DNA from: SIG450 sp045658425
Lineage (GTDB): Bacteria > Bacillota > Clostridia > UMGS1840 > HGM11507
Assembly: GCA_045658425.1 (NCBI GenBank)
Contig: JAZOVB010000109.1
Location: 1 to 62,694, forward strand
Direction of reading: 5' to 3'
Length of the DNA stretch: 62,694 nucleotides
The translations under genes and the position numbers were made by a program. Each line of letters starts with the position of its first letter. Position 1 is the stretch's first letter. The notes under the pieces are model-generated. The model had not been told where the DNA came from. It was given only the letters and a program-made list of their open reading frames with translations, and did no database searches. Positions 16,281-24,036 of the stretch are shown piece by piece.

Positions 16281-16428
16281 AAAGTATAGGTTTACTTTTC
16301 CTTTAAATTTGCTAAAATCTACTTTTTTAATATTATCACATATACAATGTTTTGTCAATAATTTGTCATATATTGCAAGTTGTTTGTTAAAAATGACGAA
16401 AAAATTTTTTTGAGTAAACCTATACTTT
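16281..16428. repeat. 16-bp perfect inverted repeat bounding 116 bases
   Basis: AAAGTATAGGTTTACT at 16281-16296 is the exact reverse complement of AGTAAACCTATACTTT at 16413-16428. The interval is AT-rich, has no gene, and includes TTTTGTCAATAATTTGTCA near 16352. It separates the resolvase from the next gene block. It may be a pair of recombinase or repressor half-sites, or a small non-autonomous element; no flanking duplication is evident. Confidence 0.6.
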
Positions 16429-16461
16429 AAATGAAAGTGGGTGTTATTTTAAAAAATTGTT

Positions 16462-16680
16462 ATGAAATGGAATGCAAAATTAGGCACAGTTGCTGCTAAA
16501 AAATGTTGTTTTTGTGAGTATTGGCTTGGACCAAGACCGGAGCCGGTGCCTAGGAGTAACGGTATGTTTCGGTATGAAGACCACATGCAAGGGATTTGCA
16601 GACATCCGTTGTATAGAACAAAAAATAAGGTTGCAGGAGCAACCTGTAGTAAGTTTGAACAATATACACATTTACATTAA
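16462..16680 (+). CDS. Cys-rich small protein, function unknown
   Basis: 72 residues with CCFCEYWLGPRPEPV near residue 15, GICRHPLY near 45 and ATCSKFEQY near 60. The pattern of one Cys cluster, a His and later Cys residues suggests one zinc site, possibly a redox or metal-binding fold. The ribosome binding site is weak. Short clostridial proteins with a CxxCxYWxG motif are common on mobile elements but unassigned. It lies 11 bases upstream of the WG-repeat gene and starts the gene block that leads to the MoxR-VWA group. Confidence 0.55.
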   Translation: MKWNAKLGTVAAKKCCFCEYWLGPRPEPVPRSNGMFRYEDHMQGICRHPLYRTKNKVAGATCSKFEQYTHLH

Positions 16681-16691
16681 GGAGGATTTTT

Positions 16692-17801
16692 ATGGGATTG
16701 TTTGGAAGTTTATTTAACGGAATATTAGATGTTGCTCAAAGATCTGACGAAATAGTCGATGCAGTTAATAAAGGGAAAGAGTTAGCGAATAAAATAGCCG
16801 ACAAGATCGCTGAAAAAAGATATAAAGATTTATGTAAAACTTGTGACAATATAAGTAACATCCTGGAAACAATTGAGCACAATTTTGACGTGTTAACAGC
16901 CAGGATGAACAAAAGAAACACTATAGTTTCGGAAGAAAATCTAGTAAGTTATAAATATTTAATTCCACCAAAATATGATGATATTTTCTATGCTTCAAAT
17001 GAATATATAAGTGCAAAGATAAACGGCAAATATGGAATAGTAGACAAGGAAGATAATGTTGTTATCCCCTTTGAATATGATTATATAGGAAGATTTGGCA
17101 ACAGACTTTTTCCAGCTAAGATAAATGAAAAGATGGGGTATATAAATTTAAAAAATGAGATAGCCATCGAATTTAAGTATGAATATGTAGGAGAATTTTC
17201 TGGTGATTTAGCAGTAGCTTGTGTAGAAGTTGAAGGCGATCTGAAGTATGGATATATTAATATGAACGGAGAATTTGTTATTAACCCGAAATATGATGAT
17301 GCTTATGAGTTTAATTCCGATGGGCTGGCAAAAGTAGGGATTAATAAATTTCAAGATTGTATGTATGGAGTAATAGATAAAAATGATACGTCAATAGTGA
17401 ATTGTAATTATCAGGAACTTGATATACACAAAGATTTTATAAGGATGAGAGAAGATTCGTACGGAGGAATAGCTGATTTTGTTGACCTTAAAGGTTTTCC
17501 AATCGAACTCGAAGGACAGGCTTTTATAGACTTTTTTGATAAAAGAGGGTTTAAAGAACGAGAAGCATATGGCCATGATATAGAGCCTAAGCTTAAATCG
17601 AATCAAATAGTTTCCTATGGTATATGTGAAGAAAATTCAGAACAATTCACTTATGGTTTTCGCACATATGTTGATAATAAAAATATTTGCAAAATAAAGC
17701 CTGTGTTTGAAGAAGCTTATGGACTTTATGATGATAATACTGCAATAGTAAAAAGGAAATCACTTTATGGAATAATAAAAATTGAAGAAAGTGAGGTGTG
17801 A
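16692..17801 (+). CDS. WG-repeat protein
   Basis: 369 residues. The first ~75 are helical (an amphipathic start MGLFGSLFNGILDVAQ, then a K/E-rich coiled part). From about residue 85 on there are WG/KWG-type repeats: NGKYGIVDKEDNVVIPFEYD, NEKMGYINLKNEIAIEFKYE, DLKYGYINMNGEFVINPKYD, DCMYGVIDKND, and near the C-terminus TYGFRTYVDNK and SLYGIIK. WG repeats form β-propeller-like binding surfaces. AAGGAGG precedes the ATG. There is no signal peptide, so it is probably a cytosolic adaptor. It begins the operon-like run toward the YbjN and MoxR-VWA genes. Confidence 0.8.
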   Translation: MGLFGSLFNGILDVAQRSDEIVDAVNKGKELANKIADKIAEKRYKDLCKTCDNISNILETIEHNFDVLTARMNKRNTIVSEENLVSYKYLIPPKYDDIFYASNEYISAKINGKYGIVDKEDNVVIPFEYDYIGRFGNRLFPAKINEKMGYINLKNEIAIEFKYEYVGEFSGDLAVACVEVEGDLKYGYINMNGEFVINPKYDDAYEFNSDGLAKVGINKFQDCMYGVIDKNDTSIVNCNYQELDIHKDFIRMREDSYGGIADFVDLKGFPIELEGQAFIDFFDKRGFKEREAYGHDIEPKLKSNQIVSYGICEENSEQFTYGFRTYVDNKNICKIKPVFEEAYGLYDDNTAIVKRKSLYGIIKIEESEV

Positions 17802-17804
17802 TAT

Positions 17805-17963
17805 ATGGCAATCAAATCTTACAGCGTATCTTTTAAAGTAAATGGAGGGAAAACCTGTCAAAAGACTGTTGTTACTGATTCAGTAGCACATGCTAAAGCG
17901 GAAGTGCAGTCCTGTTATCCATCCGATAAGATTACATTTATGGGCGTTAAGGAAGTTAGATAA
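17805..17963 (+). CDS. 52-residue small protein
   Basis: ATG after GAGGTG, three bases past the stop of the WG-repeat gene. It begins MAIKSYSVSFKVNGGK and ends DKITFMGVKEVR, with two Cys (residues 18 and 37). A β-β-α-β arrangement is likely. The phrase AKAEVQSCYPSDKITF resembles small double-stranded β-α proteins that occur on integrative elements, but I cannot name a family. A terminator follows. Confidence 0.6.
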   Translation: MAIKSYSVSFKVNGGKTCQKTVVTDSVAHAKAEVQSCYPSDKITFMGVKEVR

Positions 17964-17982
17964 TTAAAAATTTTATTCAGTT

Positions 17983-18012
17983 AAAAAGGCAATGATTGAC
18001 ATTGTCTTTTTT
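17983..18012 (+). terminator. Intrinsic terminator
   Basis: AAAAAGGCAATG at 17983-17994 pairs with CATTGTCTTTTTT at 18000-18012 over a 5-base loop, with one G-T pair and a T-run. It ends the WG-repeat transcript and leaves the YbjN gene to its own promoter or to read-through. Confidence 0.75.
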
Positions 18013-18055
18013 AACTTTAGATAAAGAAAAACTCAGAATACAAAGGAATAATAAA

Positions 18056-19537
18056 ATGAATGAGAATCAATATTTGATAAAAACATCTCGTGTTATAAGA
18101 AAATACTTGAAAGAAAAAAACTATATATTCAAAGAATATAGCCAGATAAACGATGTAACATTTGAAATATCATTATCTGAAAAAAGAAAAATTAAACTGG
18201 AAGTGAATTCTTTTGAAACCTATTATGATTGTTTGCTTCATATCTTTGACTGTTTAAGCTATGAAGCTGATGAAGATATGATTTATATGGAATATGGTAA
18301 AAAAGTGGTAGAGTTGTTAACATTGCTAAATTCTTGCCAGGATTTTCCTTATATTTCTGTAGCAGATACAAGTTCTTTTTCTTTTATAAAAATCACACAT
18401 CCTGTAAGTATGTACGGAAAGATTCCTGATTTTTTATCACTCGAAGAAAAAATAAATGAATTTTCTACATTCATAGAAAAACTCATGGCAGGAATTAAAG
18501 ATATAATCGAGAATAAAATACCGGTAAAAGAAGTTTATGAGAAAATAAGAAAAACAGTTGTCAATAAGACAGATAAAACAGAAGAGAATAATGAAACAAT
18601 TATTAAAACCATAAAAAACGAACTGAAAAAATCCGATATTGAATGCGAAATTCCGGATGAGAACCGTATACGCTTTCAAATAAATATTCCTAAAAATAAA
18701 TTATGTTTAACTGAATGTAATATTACGTTAAAGAATGGTAAAATAAAAATTTTATGCCCTCTTTCTCTCGGTGACATCAAAGATAATATTTATGATGTAG
18801 CTGAGTATGTTTTATATGTAAACAGTCTGTACGCTTGCGGTATAAGATATGGAGTTGATATTGATTCGGGAAAGGTAATGTTTGTGTATGATGGCAGCAA
18901 ATTAAGTCTTCCAGAGATCAGAAAAATGATAGAAGATGAAATTTTATCTAATATTTCACATCTCATAAAAGAATACTGGAATGGTCTTAGAGATGTTGCA
19001 GCAGGTAAGCTTTCTGCACAACGCGCCTACTCTTATTTAATCAAGGCTGTTCTTGGAGAAGAAGAGTTGATGTCAGCTGAAGCTTTAAAAAACAGAGTAA
19101 AAAAATATCTTAAGCAAAACAAAATTGAAGGTAAATTTAATAAATTTAAAAATATTATCGGCGGTAAATTTAAAATAGACTCTTATGATAAAACTAAAGT
19201 GGGAGTAGGTTCAGTAGAAATAAATCTTTTTGGCGATTATTTTCAGATTCTTGCTGAGGCTGATGTTGATTTTGACGATAGCTGTAAAGAGCAGATTGCC
19301 GAATATCTCACAAGACTTAATTTTGCTGAAAACTATGTGAAATTTGATTTGGATTATGATAATAATAATAAGGTAACTGTTAACTGCTCTAAACCTTCAA
19401 AAGAGTTTTCTGATTTTGAAAATTTCTTCCTGCTTACTATCTCATATTGCTATAAGTGCAGAAACGGAATAACTAATATAATAAACAAAAAAGCTTTGCC
19501 AAAGGAAATGGCAGAAAAAACTCTTATGGAGGAGTAA
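18056..19537 (+). CDS. Triple YbjN-like domain protein
   Basis: 493 residues from the ATG at 18056, with AAAGGAA upstream. Three similar α/β units can be traced at about residues 15-150, 180-320 and 365-480. Each has strands like FEISLSEKRKIKLEV or RIRFQINIPKNKLCL, then a helix with VAEYVLYVNSLY or IAEYLTRLNFAE, then a strand such as GIRYGVDIDSGKVMFVY. That is the fold of YbjN / type III chaperone-like proteins. It is charged and soluble with no catalytic motif. YbjN-like proteins often bind partners or other proteins. The next gene, 3 bases on, starts with another such unit, so the two probably interact. Confidence 0.6.
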   Translation: MNENQYLIKTSRVIRKYLKEKNYIFKEYSQINDVTFEISLSEKRKIKLEVNSFETYYDCLLHIFDCLSYEADEDMIYMEYGKKVVELLTLLNSCQDFPYISVADTSSFSFIKITHPVSMYGKIPDFLSLEEKINEFSTFIEKLMAGIKDIIENKIPVKEVYEKIRKTVVNKTDKTEENNETIIKTIKNELKKSDIECEIPDENRIRFQINIPKNKLCLTECNITLKNGKIKILCPLSLGDIKDNIYDVAEYVLYVNSLYACGIRYGVDIDSGKVMFVYDGSKLSLPEIRKMIEDEILSNISHLIKEYWNGLRDVAAGKLSAQRAYSYLIKAVLGEEELMSAEALKNRVKKYLKQNKIEGKFNKFKNIIGGKFKIDSYDKTKVGVGSVEINLFGDYFQILAEADVDFDDSCKEQIAEYLTRLNFAENYVKFDLDYDNNNKVTVNCSKPSKEFSDFENFFLLTISYCYKCRNGITNIINKKALPKEMAEKTLMEE

Positions 19538-19540
19538 AAT

Positions 19541-21292
19541 ATGGAAAATGTTATGACGCCGAAAAAAATTTATGAATTAGCAAAAAAAGAATACTCTTTA
19601 AAAGAAATAAGCTACGATATCCCTGAAAAAAATACTTTCGGATTTTCTTTTTCGATATGTGACGGTGTAAACGGAGATTTATACATAGTGGCAAGAGAAA
19701 ACATCAGCAGGATATATTGTGATTTCCCAATTATAATACCTCCTGAAAAAATATCCGAAGTTTTAGAATACATCTTCAGGATAAATCATAACGAAAAAGA
19801 AGTAAGATTTGAATATGACTATGAAAGCCAAGTTGTATCGGCCAGATATGATTTTAATAATAGGGATGTATTATATTTACCTGAATACAAGGTGGAAGAC
19901 TTTTGTAAGCGTTACTGTTACGGACTTCTCTTAATACTTGAAAAAGATGTTAAAGCAACAGATGCAGCCGAAATGGCTATGGCAGGTGATTGGATAATAG
20001 AAAACGGCATATTAAAAAAGTATAACGGAAATGAAGAAATAGTTTATATTCCTGAAGAAGCAGAGATAATCGACTGTGAAGCTTTTGCCGGTTGTGAAAA
20101 TATAGCTGTTATCCATATGAATGGAGGCGTAAAGGAAATCAGGGAAGGTGCATTTTCAGACTGTGTAAATCTTGAAAAAATCATCATTCCGGAAACAGTT
20201 AGCGGAATTGGAAGCAGAGTTTTTAAGAACTGTAAAAAGCTTGAAAAAATAATTCTTAAAGGTAATTCATCTTTCGAACTGGAAAATGGAGTACTCTACA
20301 CTAAGTTTAAAGAATGTATTTTACATTATCCTTACGAAAAAAAAGATGAACGATTTGTAGTTCCGGGAAGCGTCAGATATATAAAATCCGAAGCTTTTTA
20401 CGGCAACAAATATATAAAAGAAGTTTTCATTCCAGAAAATACAAGTATTAATCCGCATGCATTTTCCGGTTGTTCGAATTTAGAAAGAATATATTTTGCA
20501 GGGCAAGAGAACCTTATTTCTCCCACTGCTTTTTCAAAATGCAATAATCTCATTATTTTTGGAAAAAAAGGTTCAGATGCCGAGAAGTTCTCACGGGATA
20601 ACAACATCAGATTTGAATATGTAAAAGAATTGCCTGAAGAAGTTTGTGCTCTTTTTAAAGATCGTGAAGACAGAAGAGAAGGCGGTGAATTTTTCTGTTC
20701 AGTCTTCACAAATTCGCTGGAGGAAGCTGCAGCAGGGTTTGCCAAAAATATTATAGTAACCGCCTGTAAAGACGGCTCACTTTCGGTAAGTGACGACGGT
20801 CAGGGAATTTTTCTTGATTATAACAGTGAAAAAGAAATGTATAACTGGGAAATAATTTTTGATGAGAAATTATCAAAATACGAGTACACGGTAAATAATT
20901 CAAATTACAATATAAAATATTGTGGTGGCGGCAGTCTTTTTCAACTTAAAGAAAATTCAGAGTATTTTAATATAATATCTGTAAGAGACGGATATAAATA
21001 TGAGCTTAATTTCAGAAACGGGAAAATCGAAGGTGGCCTTAAAAAGAAAGAAATAAAACGAAAAAAGACCGGAACAACAGTTAAATGGAAACCACTGTCA
21101 CATAAAAGAGCAGACAGAGAATATATAAAAGAAATAATAAAAACAAGAGAGACATATCTTACAGGGCATAAATTGTCTTTTACAAAAGGATGCACATCTT
21201 TTGTGCCAATGAGAATGCTTGACGAGTTAACTGTAACATTTAATTACGAAAAAGAAGACGGTAGTTTTGTAACAAGAATCACAGGAGACTAA
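19541..21292 (+). CDS. Fusion: YbjN-like + BspA-type LRR + GyrB-type GHKL ATPase domain
   Basis: 583 residues. Residues 1-150 are a YbjN-like unit (VLEYIFRINHNEKEVRFEYD). Residues about 165-370 are LRR_5/BspA leucine-rich repeats (AFAGCENIAVIHMNGGVKEI, AFSDCVNLEKIIIPETV, AFYGNKYIKEVFIPEN, AFSGCSNLERIYFAG). Residues about 380-583 match the GyrB/ParE ATPase fold: TNSLEEAAAG, SVSDDGQGI (G1 box), YCGGGSLFQL (lid region), FNIISVRDG and TGTTVKWKPL. The Glu four residues before the N-box Asn, the general base in GyrB, is Ser here (SVFTNSLEE), so ATP may be bound but not hydrolysed. LRR_5 repeats are usually extracellular; here there is no signal peptide. Probably an intracellular sensor in the same operon as MoxR and VWA. 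I know no family with this architecture. Confidence 0.75.
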   Translation: MENVMTPKKIYELAKKEYSLKEISYDIPEKNTFGFSFSICDGVNGDLYIVARENISRIYCDFPIIIPPEKISEVLEYIFRINHNEKEVRFEYDYESQVVSARYDFNNRDVLYLPEYKVEDFCKRYCYGLLLILEKDVKATDAAEMAMAGDWIIENGILKKYNGNEEIVYIPEEAEIIDCEAFAGCENIAVIHMNGGVKEIREGAFSDCVNLEKIIIPETVSGIGSRVFKNCKKLEKIILKGNSSFELENGVLYTKFKECILHYPYEKKDERFVVPGSVRYIKSEAFYGNKYIKEVFIPENTSINPHAFSGCSNLERIYFAGQENLISPTAFSKCNNLIIFGKKGSDAEKFSRDNNIRFEYVKELPEEVCALFKDREDRREGGEFFCSVFTNSLEEAAAGFAKNIIVTACKDGSLSVSDDGQGIFLDYNSEKEMYNWEIIFDEKLSKYEYTVNNSNYNIKYCGGGSLFQLKENSEYFNIISVRDGYKYELNFRNGKIEGGLKKKEIKRKKTGTTVKWKPLSHKRADREYIKEIIKTRETYLTGHKLSFTKGCTSFVPMRMLDELTVTFNYEKEDGSFVTRITGD

Positions 21293-21293
21293 T

Positions 21294-21533
21294 ATGAGTA
21301 AAAAGGTAGTTAAAGCATTGATTTTCGATATAATTATTGTATTTTTGTTGCTGGTATTGTATGAATTTTTAAAATCTGGTTGTGCTAAGGCAGGAGCATT
21401 TATTTCTATAGCCCTGATGGTCGTTTTTTTAATTCTTATAACAGCAGTGATTTTAATTTTTATTTTTTATTGGTGGTGCGATGTTAAATGGACCGCTATC
21501 AAGAAAAAATTGACAAATTTGAAAGGTGATTGA
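21294..21533 (+). CDS. Two-helix small membrane protein
   Basis: 79 residues with two hydrophobic helices (IFDIIIVFLLLVLYEFL and ISIALMVVFLILITAVILIF) joined by a short loop, then a basic C-terminal tail (WTAIKKKLTNLKG). GGAGA precedes the ATG, which follows the previous stop by one base. MoxR starts two bases after its end, so it belongs to the same operon. It may anchor the MoxR/VWA complex or act as a membrane effector. Confidence 0.75.
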   Translation: MSKKVVKALIFDIIIVFLLLVLYEFLKSGCAKAGAFISIALMVVFLILITAVILIFIFYWWCDVKWTAIKKKLTNLKGD

Positions 21534-21535
21534 CT

Positions 21536-22624
21536 ATGAGTGAAATAGAATCAGGATTGTTTTCAATCAATGTTAGTAAGATGGTAAAGATACTCTCGAA
21601 AAGTTACATATCGTTGATTGAAACAAAAACACCATTTAATAGATTTCCGTCTGTAATGCTTTGGGGACCGCCCGGCGTAGGTAAATCACAAGGCGTCAGG
21701 GAAATTGCGAAAGAAATCGAAGAAAATACAAATAAGAAAGTAGTTATTACAGATGTTAGATTACTGCTCTTTAATCCGGTTGACCTAAGAGGCATCCCAA
21801 CAGCAAACGAAGATAAAAGTCTGGCTATTTGGTTGAAGCCTAAAATATTTCAGATGGACGAAGACGGAGATATTGTAAACATTTTATTCCTTGATGAGAT
21901 ATCTGCTGCACCCCCATCGGTTCAGGCATCGGCATATCAAATCACCTTGGACAGAATGGTTGGAGAGCATAAGCTGCCGGAAAATTGTATTGTAATTGCA
22001 GCAGGTAATCGCGTTACAGACAAGTCAGTTGCTTATAATATGCCAAAAGCTCTTGCCAATCGATTATGTCATTTCGAAATAAAAGGTGATTCAAATTCGT
22101 GGCATGACTGGGCAGTAAAGACAGGTGTTCATGAATATGTTGTAGGTTATTTGGAATATAATTCAACCGCTTTAATGAGATTTGATTCAAGTGTAACAAA
22201 CCTTGCATTTCCAACACCAAGGTCTTGGGAAATGGTAAGCAATATTCTTAATACGATTTCAGATAATATTGATGAGGTTTACCCTATGGTTGTAGGCTGT
22301 ATAGGACATGCAACGGCAAGTAATTTCAAAACATGGGTTGAATTGTATAAAACCATGCCGTCTATAGAGGCTATCTTTGCAGGAAGGAAAATTGATGCAC
22401 CAAAAGCTGAAGAACTACGGATTGTATTACGCTCTGCGATGGTGTCATATGCCAGAAAACATCCTGAAAAACAATTGATTGATAATTCGATTGATTTTTC
22501 ATGTAAACTACCTTGGACATTTCGTGGAAACTTAATGCATGATTATTATTATATTCCTGAAGTTAGACCTATTATTAAAGAAAACGAAGTTTTTAAAACA
22601 GCAATGAAGAAGGTATGGAAATGA
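21536..22624 (+). CDS. MoxR-family AAA+ ATPase
   Basis: 362 residues. Walker A is GPPGVGKS near residue 43, Walker B is NILFLDEIS near residue 120, sensor 1 is VIAAGNR near 155, and the arginine finger region is KALANRLCHFEI. AAA_5/MoxR proteins form hexamers that remodel partner complexes together with a VWA-domain protein, often loading metal or activating a client. The ATG at 21536 has AAAGGTG upstream; a TTG at 21530 is also in frame. The end overlaps the start of the VWA gene (ATGA), indicating translational coupling. Upstream genes encode a GHKL fusion and a membrane protein, which are candidate clients. Confidence 0.93.
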   Translation: MSEIESGLFSINVSKMVKILSKSYISLIETKTPFNRFPSVMLWGPPGVGKSQGVREIAKEIEENTNKKVVITDVRLLLFNPVDLRGIPTANEDKSLAIWLKPKIFQMDEDGDIVNILFLDEISAAPPSVQASAYQITLDRMVGEHKLPENCIVIAAGNRVTDKSVAYNMPKALANRLCHFEIKGDSNSWHDWAVKTGVHEYVVGYLEYNSTALMRFDSSVTNLAFPTPRSWEMVSNILNTISDNIDEVYPMVVGCIGHATASNFKTWVELYKTMPSIEAIFAGRKIDAPKAEELRIVLRSAMVSYARKHPEKQLIDNSIDFSCKLPWTFRGNLMHDYYYIPEVRPIIKENEVFKTAMKKVWK

Positions 22625-23994
22625 CCGAGCAACGAAAAAAACGATTGAAAAGAAAACTACAAGAGTCACGGTTTAGGTTATTTAAATTTAATAAGGAGTT
22701 CGCAAGTCCGCTTTTAGATATGATATTCGTAGCAACAAAAGAAGTGCAGAGGATATCAACAAACGGATATTGTATTTATTTTGATCCTGATTGGCTTCAA
22801 AAACTTGGAAATACTGAATTGGACTTTATTCTCGCACATCAATTAATGCACATTGCATTAGGACATATAGAAAGGCCCAAATATTACCAAGGGGATAGAT
22901 TTCATCTGGCATGTGACATTGTTGTAAATTCGAACCTGGAAAGGTTAGGATGGTCACATGAAAGGTTGCCGCATATAGGTAAAATATTTTATGAAACTTT
23001 CTATCCGTCAATACCCGGCTACCTACTAACATCAATAGAAGCACTTTATTGTGTACCTTTTGATCCTGCAGAAATGAGGACGGGAGTCAGAAGGAATTAT
23101 ATGATAGATGCAGAAAACTGGTGGGATAAGAAAACGGATAGAGGCGAAAATGGCGAAATAGTTCTCAGTCCTGATGATGAAGAACCGGAAGATTTGATTG
23201 ACGATAGGATTGATTTTGGAGACGGCAGGTTTTTTGTTGTAAAAGAAACTTTTGCATCAAATGGTGGATATCGTTTTGGAAGAAAAGAGTCAAACGATGA
23301 AAACGAAAAAGTCACGCAATGGGAAAAGTGCGTAACTAATGAGCTTATGTCTTTAAGAAGCACAGCGAAGCGAAGCTCTGATTGTAGTACTTCAGAAGAG
23401 TTTTCAGAAAGGAGTTGGCAGCAGAATGATGCATCTAAGCTTGATTGGAGAAAACTGATTGATAGTTTTATACAAGAGGATGTGTGTGACTATTTCTTTA
23501 CACCGCCGGATAAAAGATTTCAGGATTCGGATTTCTTTCTTCCGGATTATAATGTTCTTGAAGAAAAACCAAAAAAAGTCTTATTTATGGTTGATACATC
23601 CGGGTCAATCAGTGATGAAATGCTATCCGTTGTCTATGGTGAAATAAAGGGCGCATTAAATCAGTTTAACGGTGGCTTGGTTGGAGCATTGGGCTTCTTT
23701 GATGAAAAAGTATATACACCGACATATTTCTCGGAAATAGATAATCTGTTTTATATTAAACCATATGGAGGCGGTGGGACGAATTTTAACTGTATATTTG
23801 ATTTTGTAAAGAGAAATATGTCAAATAATCCACCGACAAATATTATCATATTTACAGACGGACAAGCTAACTTTCCAGATAAGAATATAGTAAACAATAT
23901 TCCTGTTTTGTGGCTGATTTCAGACGAGAGTATAAGACCGCCTTGGGGTAAATATGCACATGTTAGAGTTGATATACTGCAGAACGCGAAGTAA
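22621..23994 (+). CDS. VWA-domain protein with DUF2201-type N-terminal domain
   Basis: 457 residues. The N-terminal DUF2201-like, metallopeptidase-related domain has the zincin-like segment ILAHQLMHIALGH near residue 75. Where the family usually shows HExxH, the Glu is Gln (HQLMH), so peptidase activity is unlikely although metal binding could remain. CDIVVNSNLERLGW follows. A charged linker (about 170-270) leads to a VWA-like domain: LFMVDTSGSIS (MIDAS DxSxS intact), GGGGTNFNC (Thr) and IIIFTDGQANFP (Asp). The pairing with MoxR is the classic ATPase-cochaperone couple. The start codon overlaps the MoxR stop; ATG 22615 is an in-frame alternative. Confidence 0.9.
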   Translation: MTEQRKKRLKRKLQESRFRLFKFNKEFASPLLDMIFVATKEVQRISTNGYCIYFDPDWLQKLGNTELDFILAHQLMHIALGHIERPKYYQGDRFHLACDIVVNSNLERLGWSHERLPHIGKIFYETFYPSIPGYLLTSIEALYCVPFDPAEMRTGVRRNYMIDAENWWDKKTDRGENGEIVLSPDDEEPEDLIDDRIDFGDGRFFVVKETFASNGGYRFGRKESNDENEKVTQWEKCVTNELMSLRSTAKRSSDCSTSEEFSERSWQQNDASKLDWRKLIDSFIQEDVCDYFFTPPDKRFQDSDFFLPDYNVLEEKPKKVLFMVDTSGSISDEMLSVVYGEIKGALNQFNGGLVGALGFFDEKVYTPTYFSEIDNLFYIKPYGGGGTNFNCIFDFVKRNMSNNPPTNIIIFTDGQANFPDKNIVNNIPVLWLISDESIRPPWGKYAHVRVDILQNAK

Positions 23995-24036
23995 ATAGAA
24001 AGGCTATAAATATATGTTTTTTAGGAGGTGGCAATT

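Noticed and set aside
16281..16428. A miniature transposable element (MITE)
   Set aside because: The ends are perfect inverted repeats but there is no flanking duplication and no matching transposase ends in the window.
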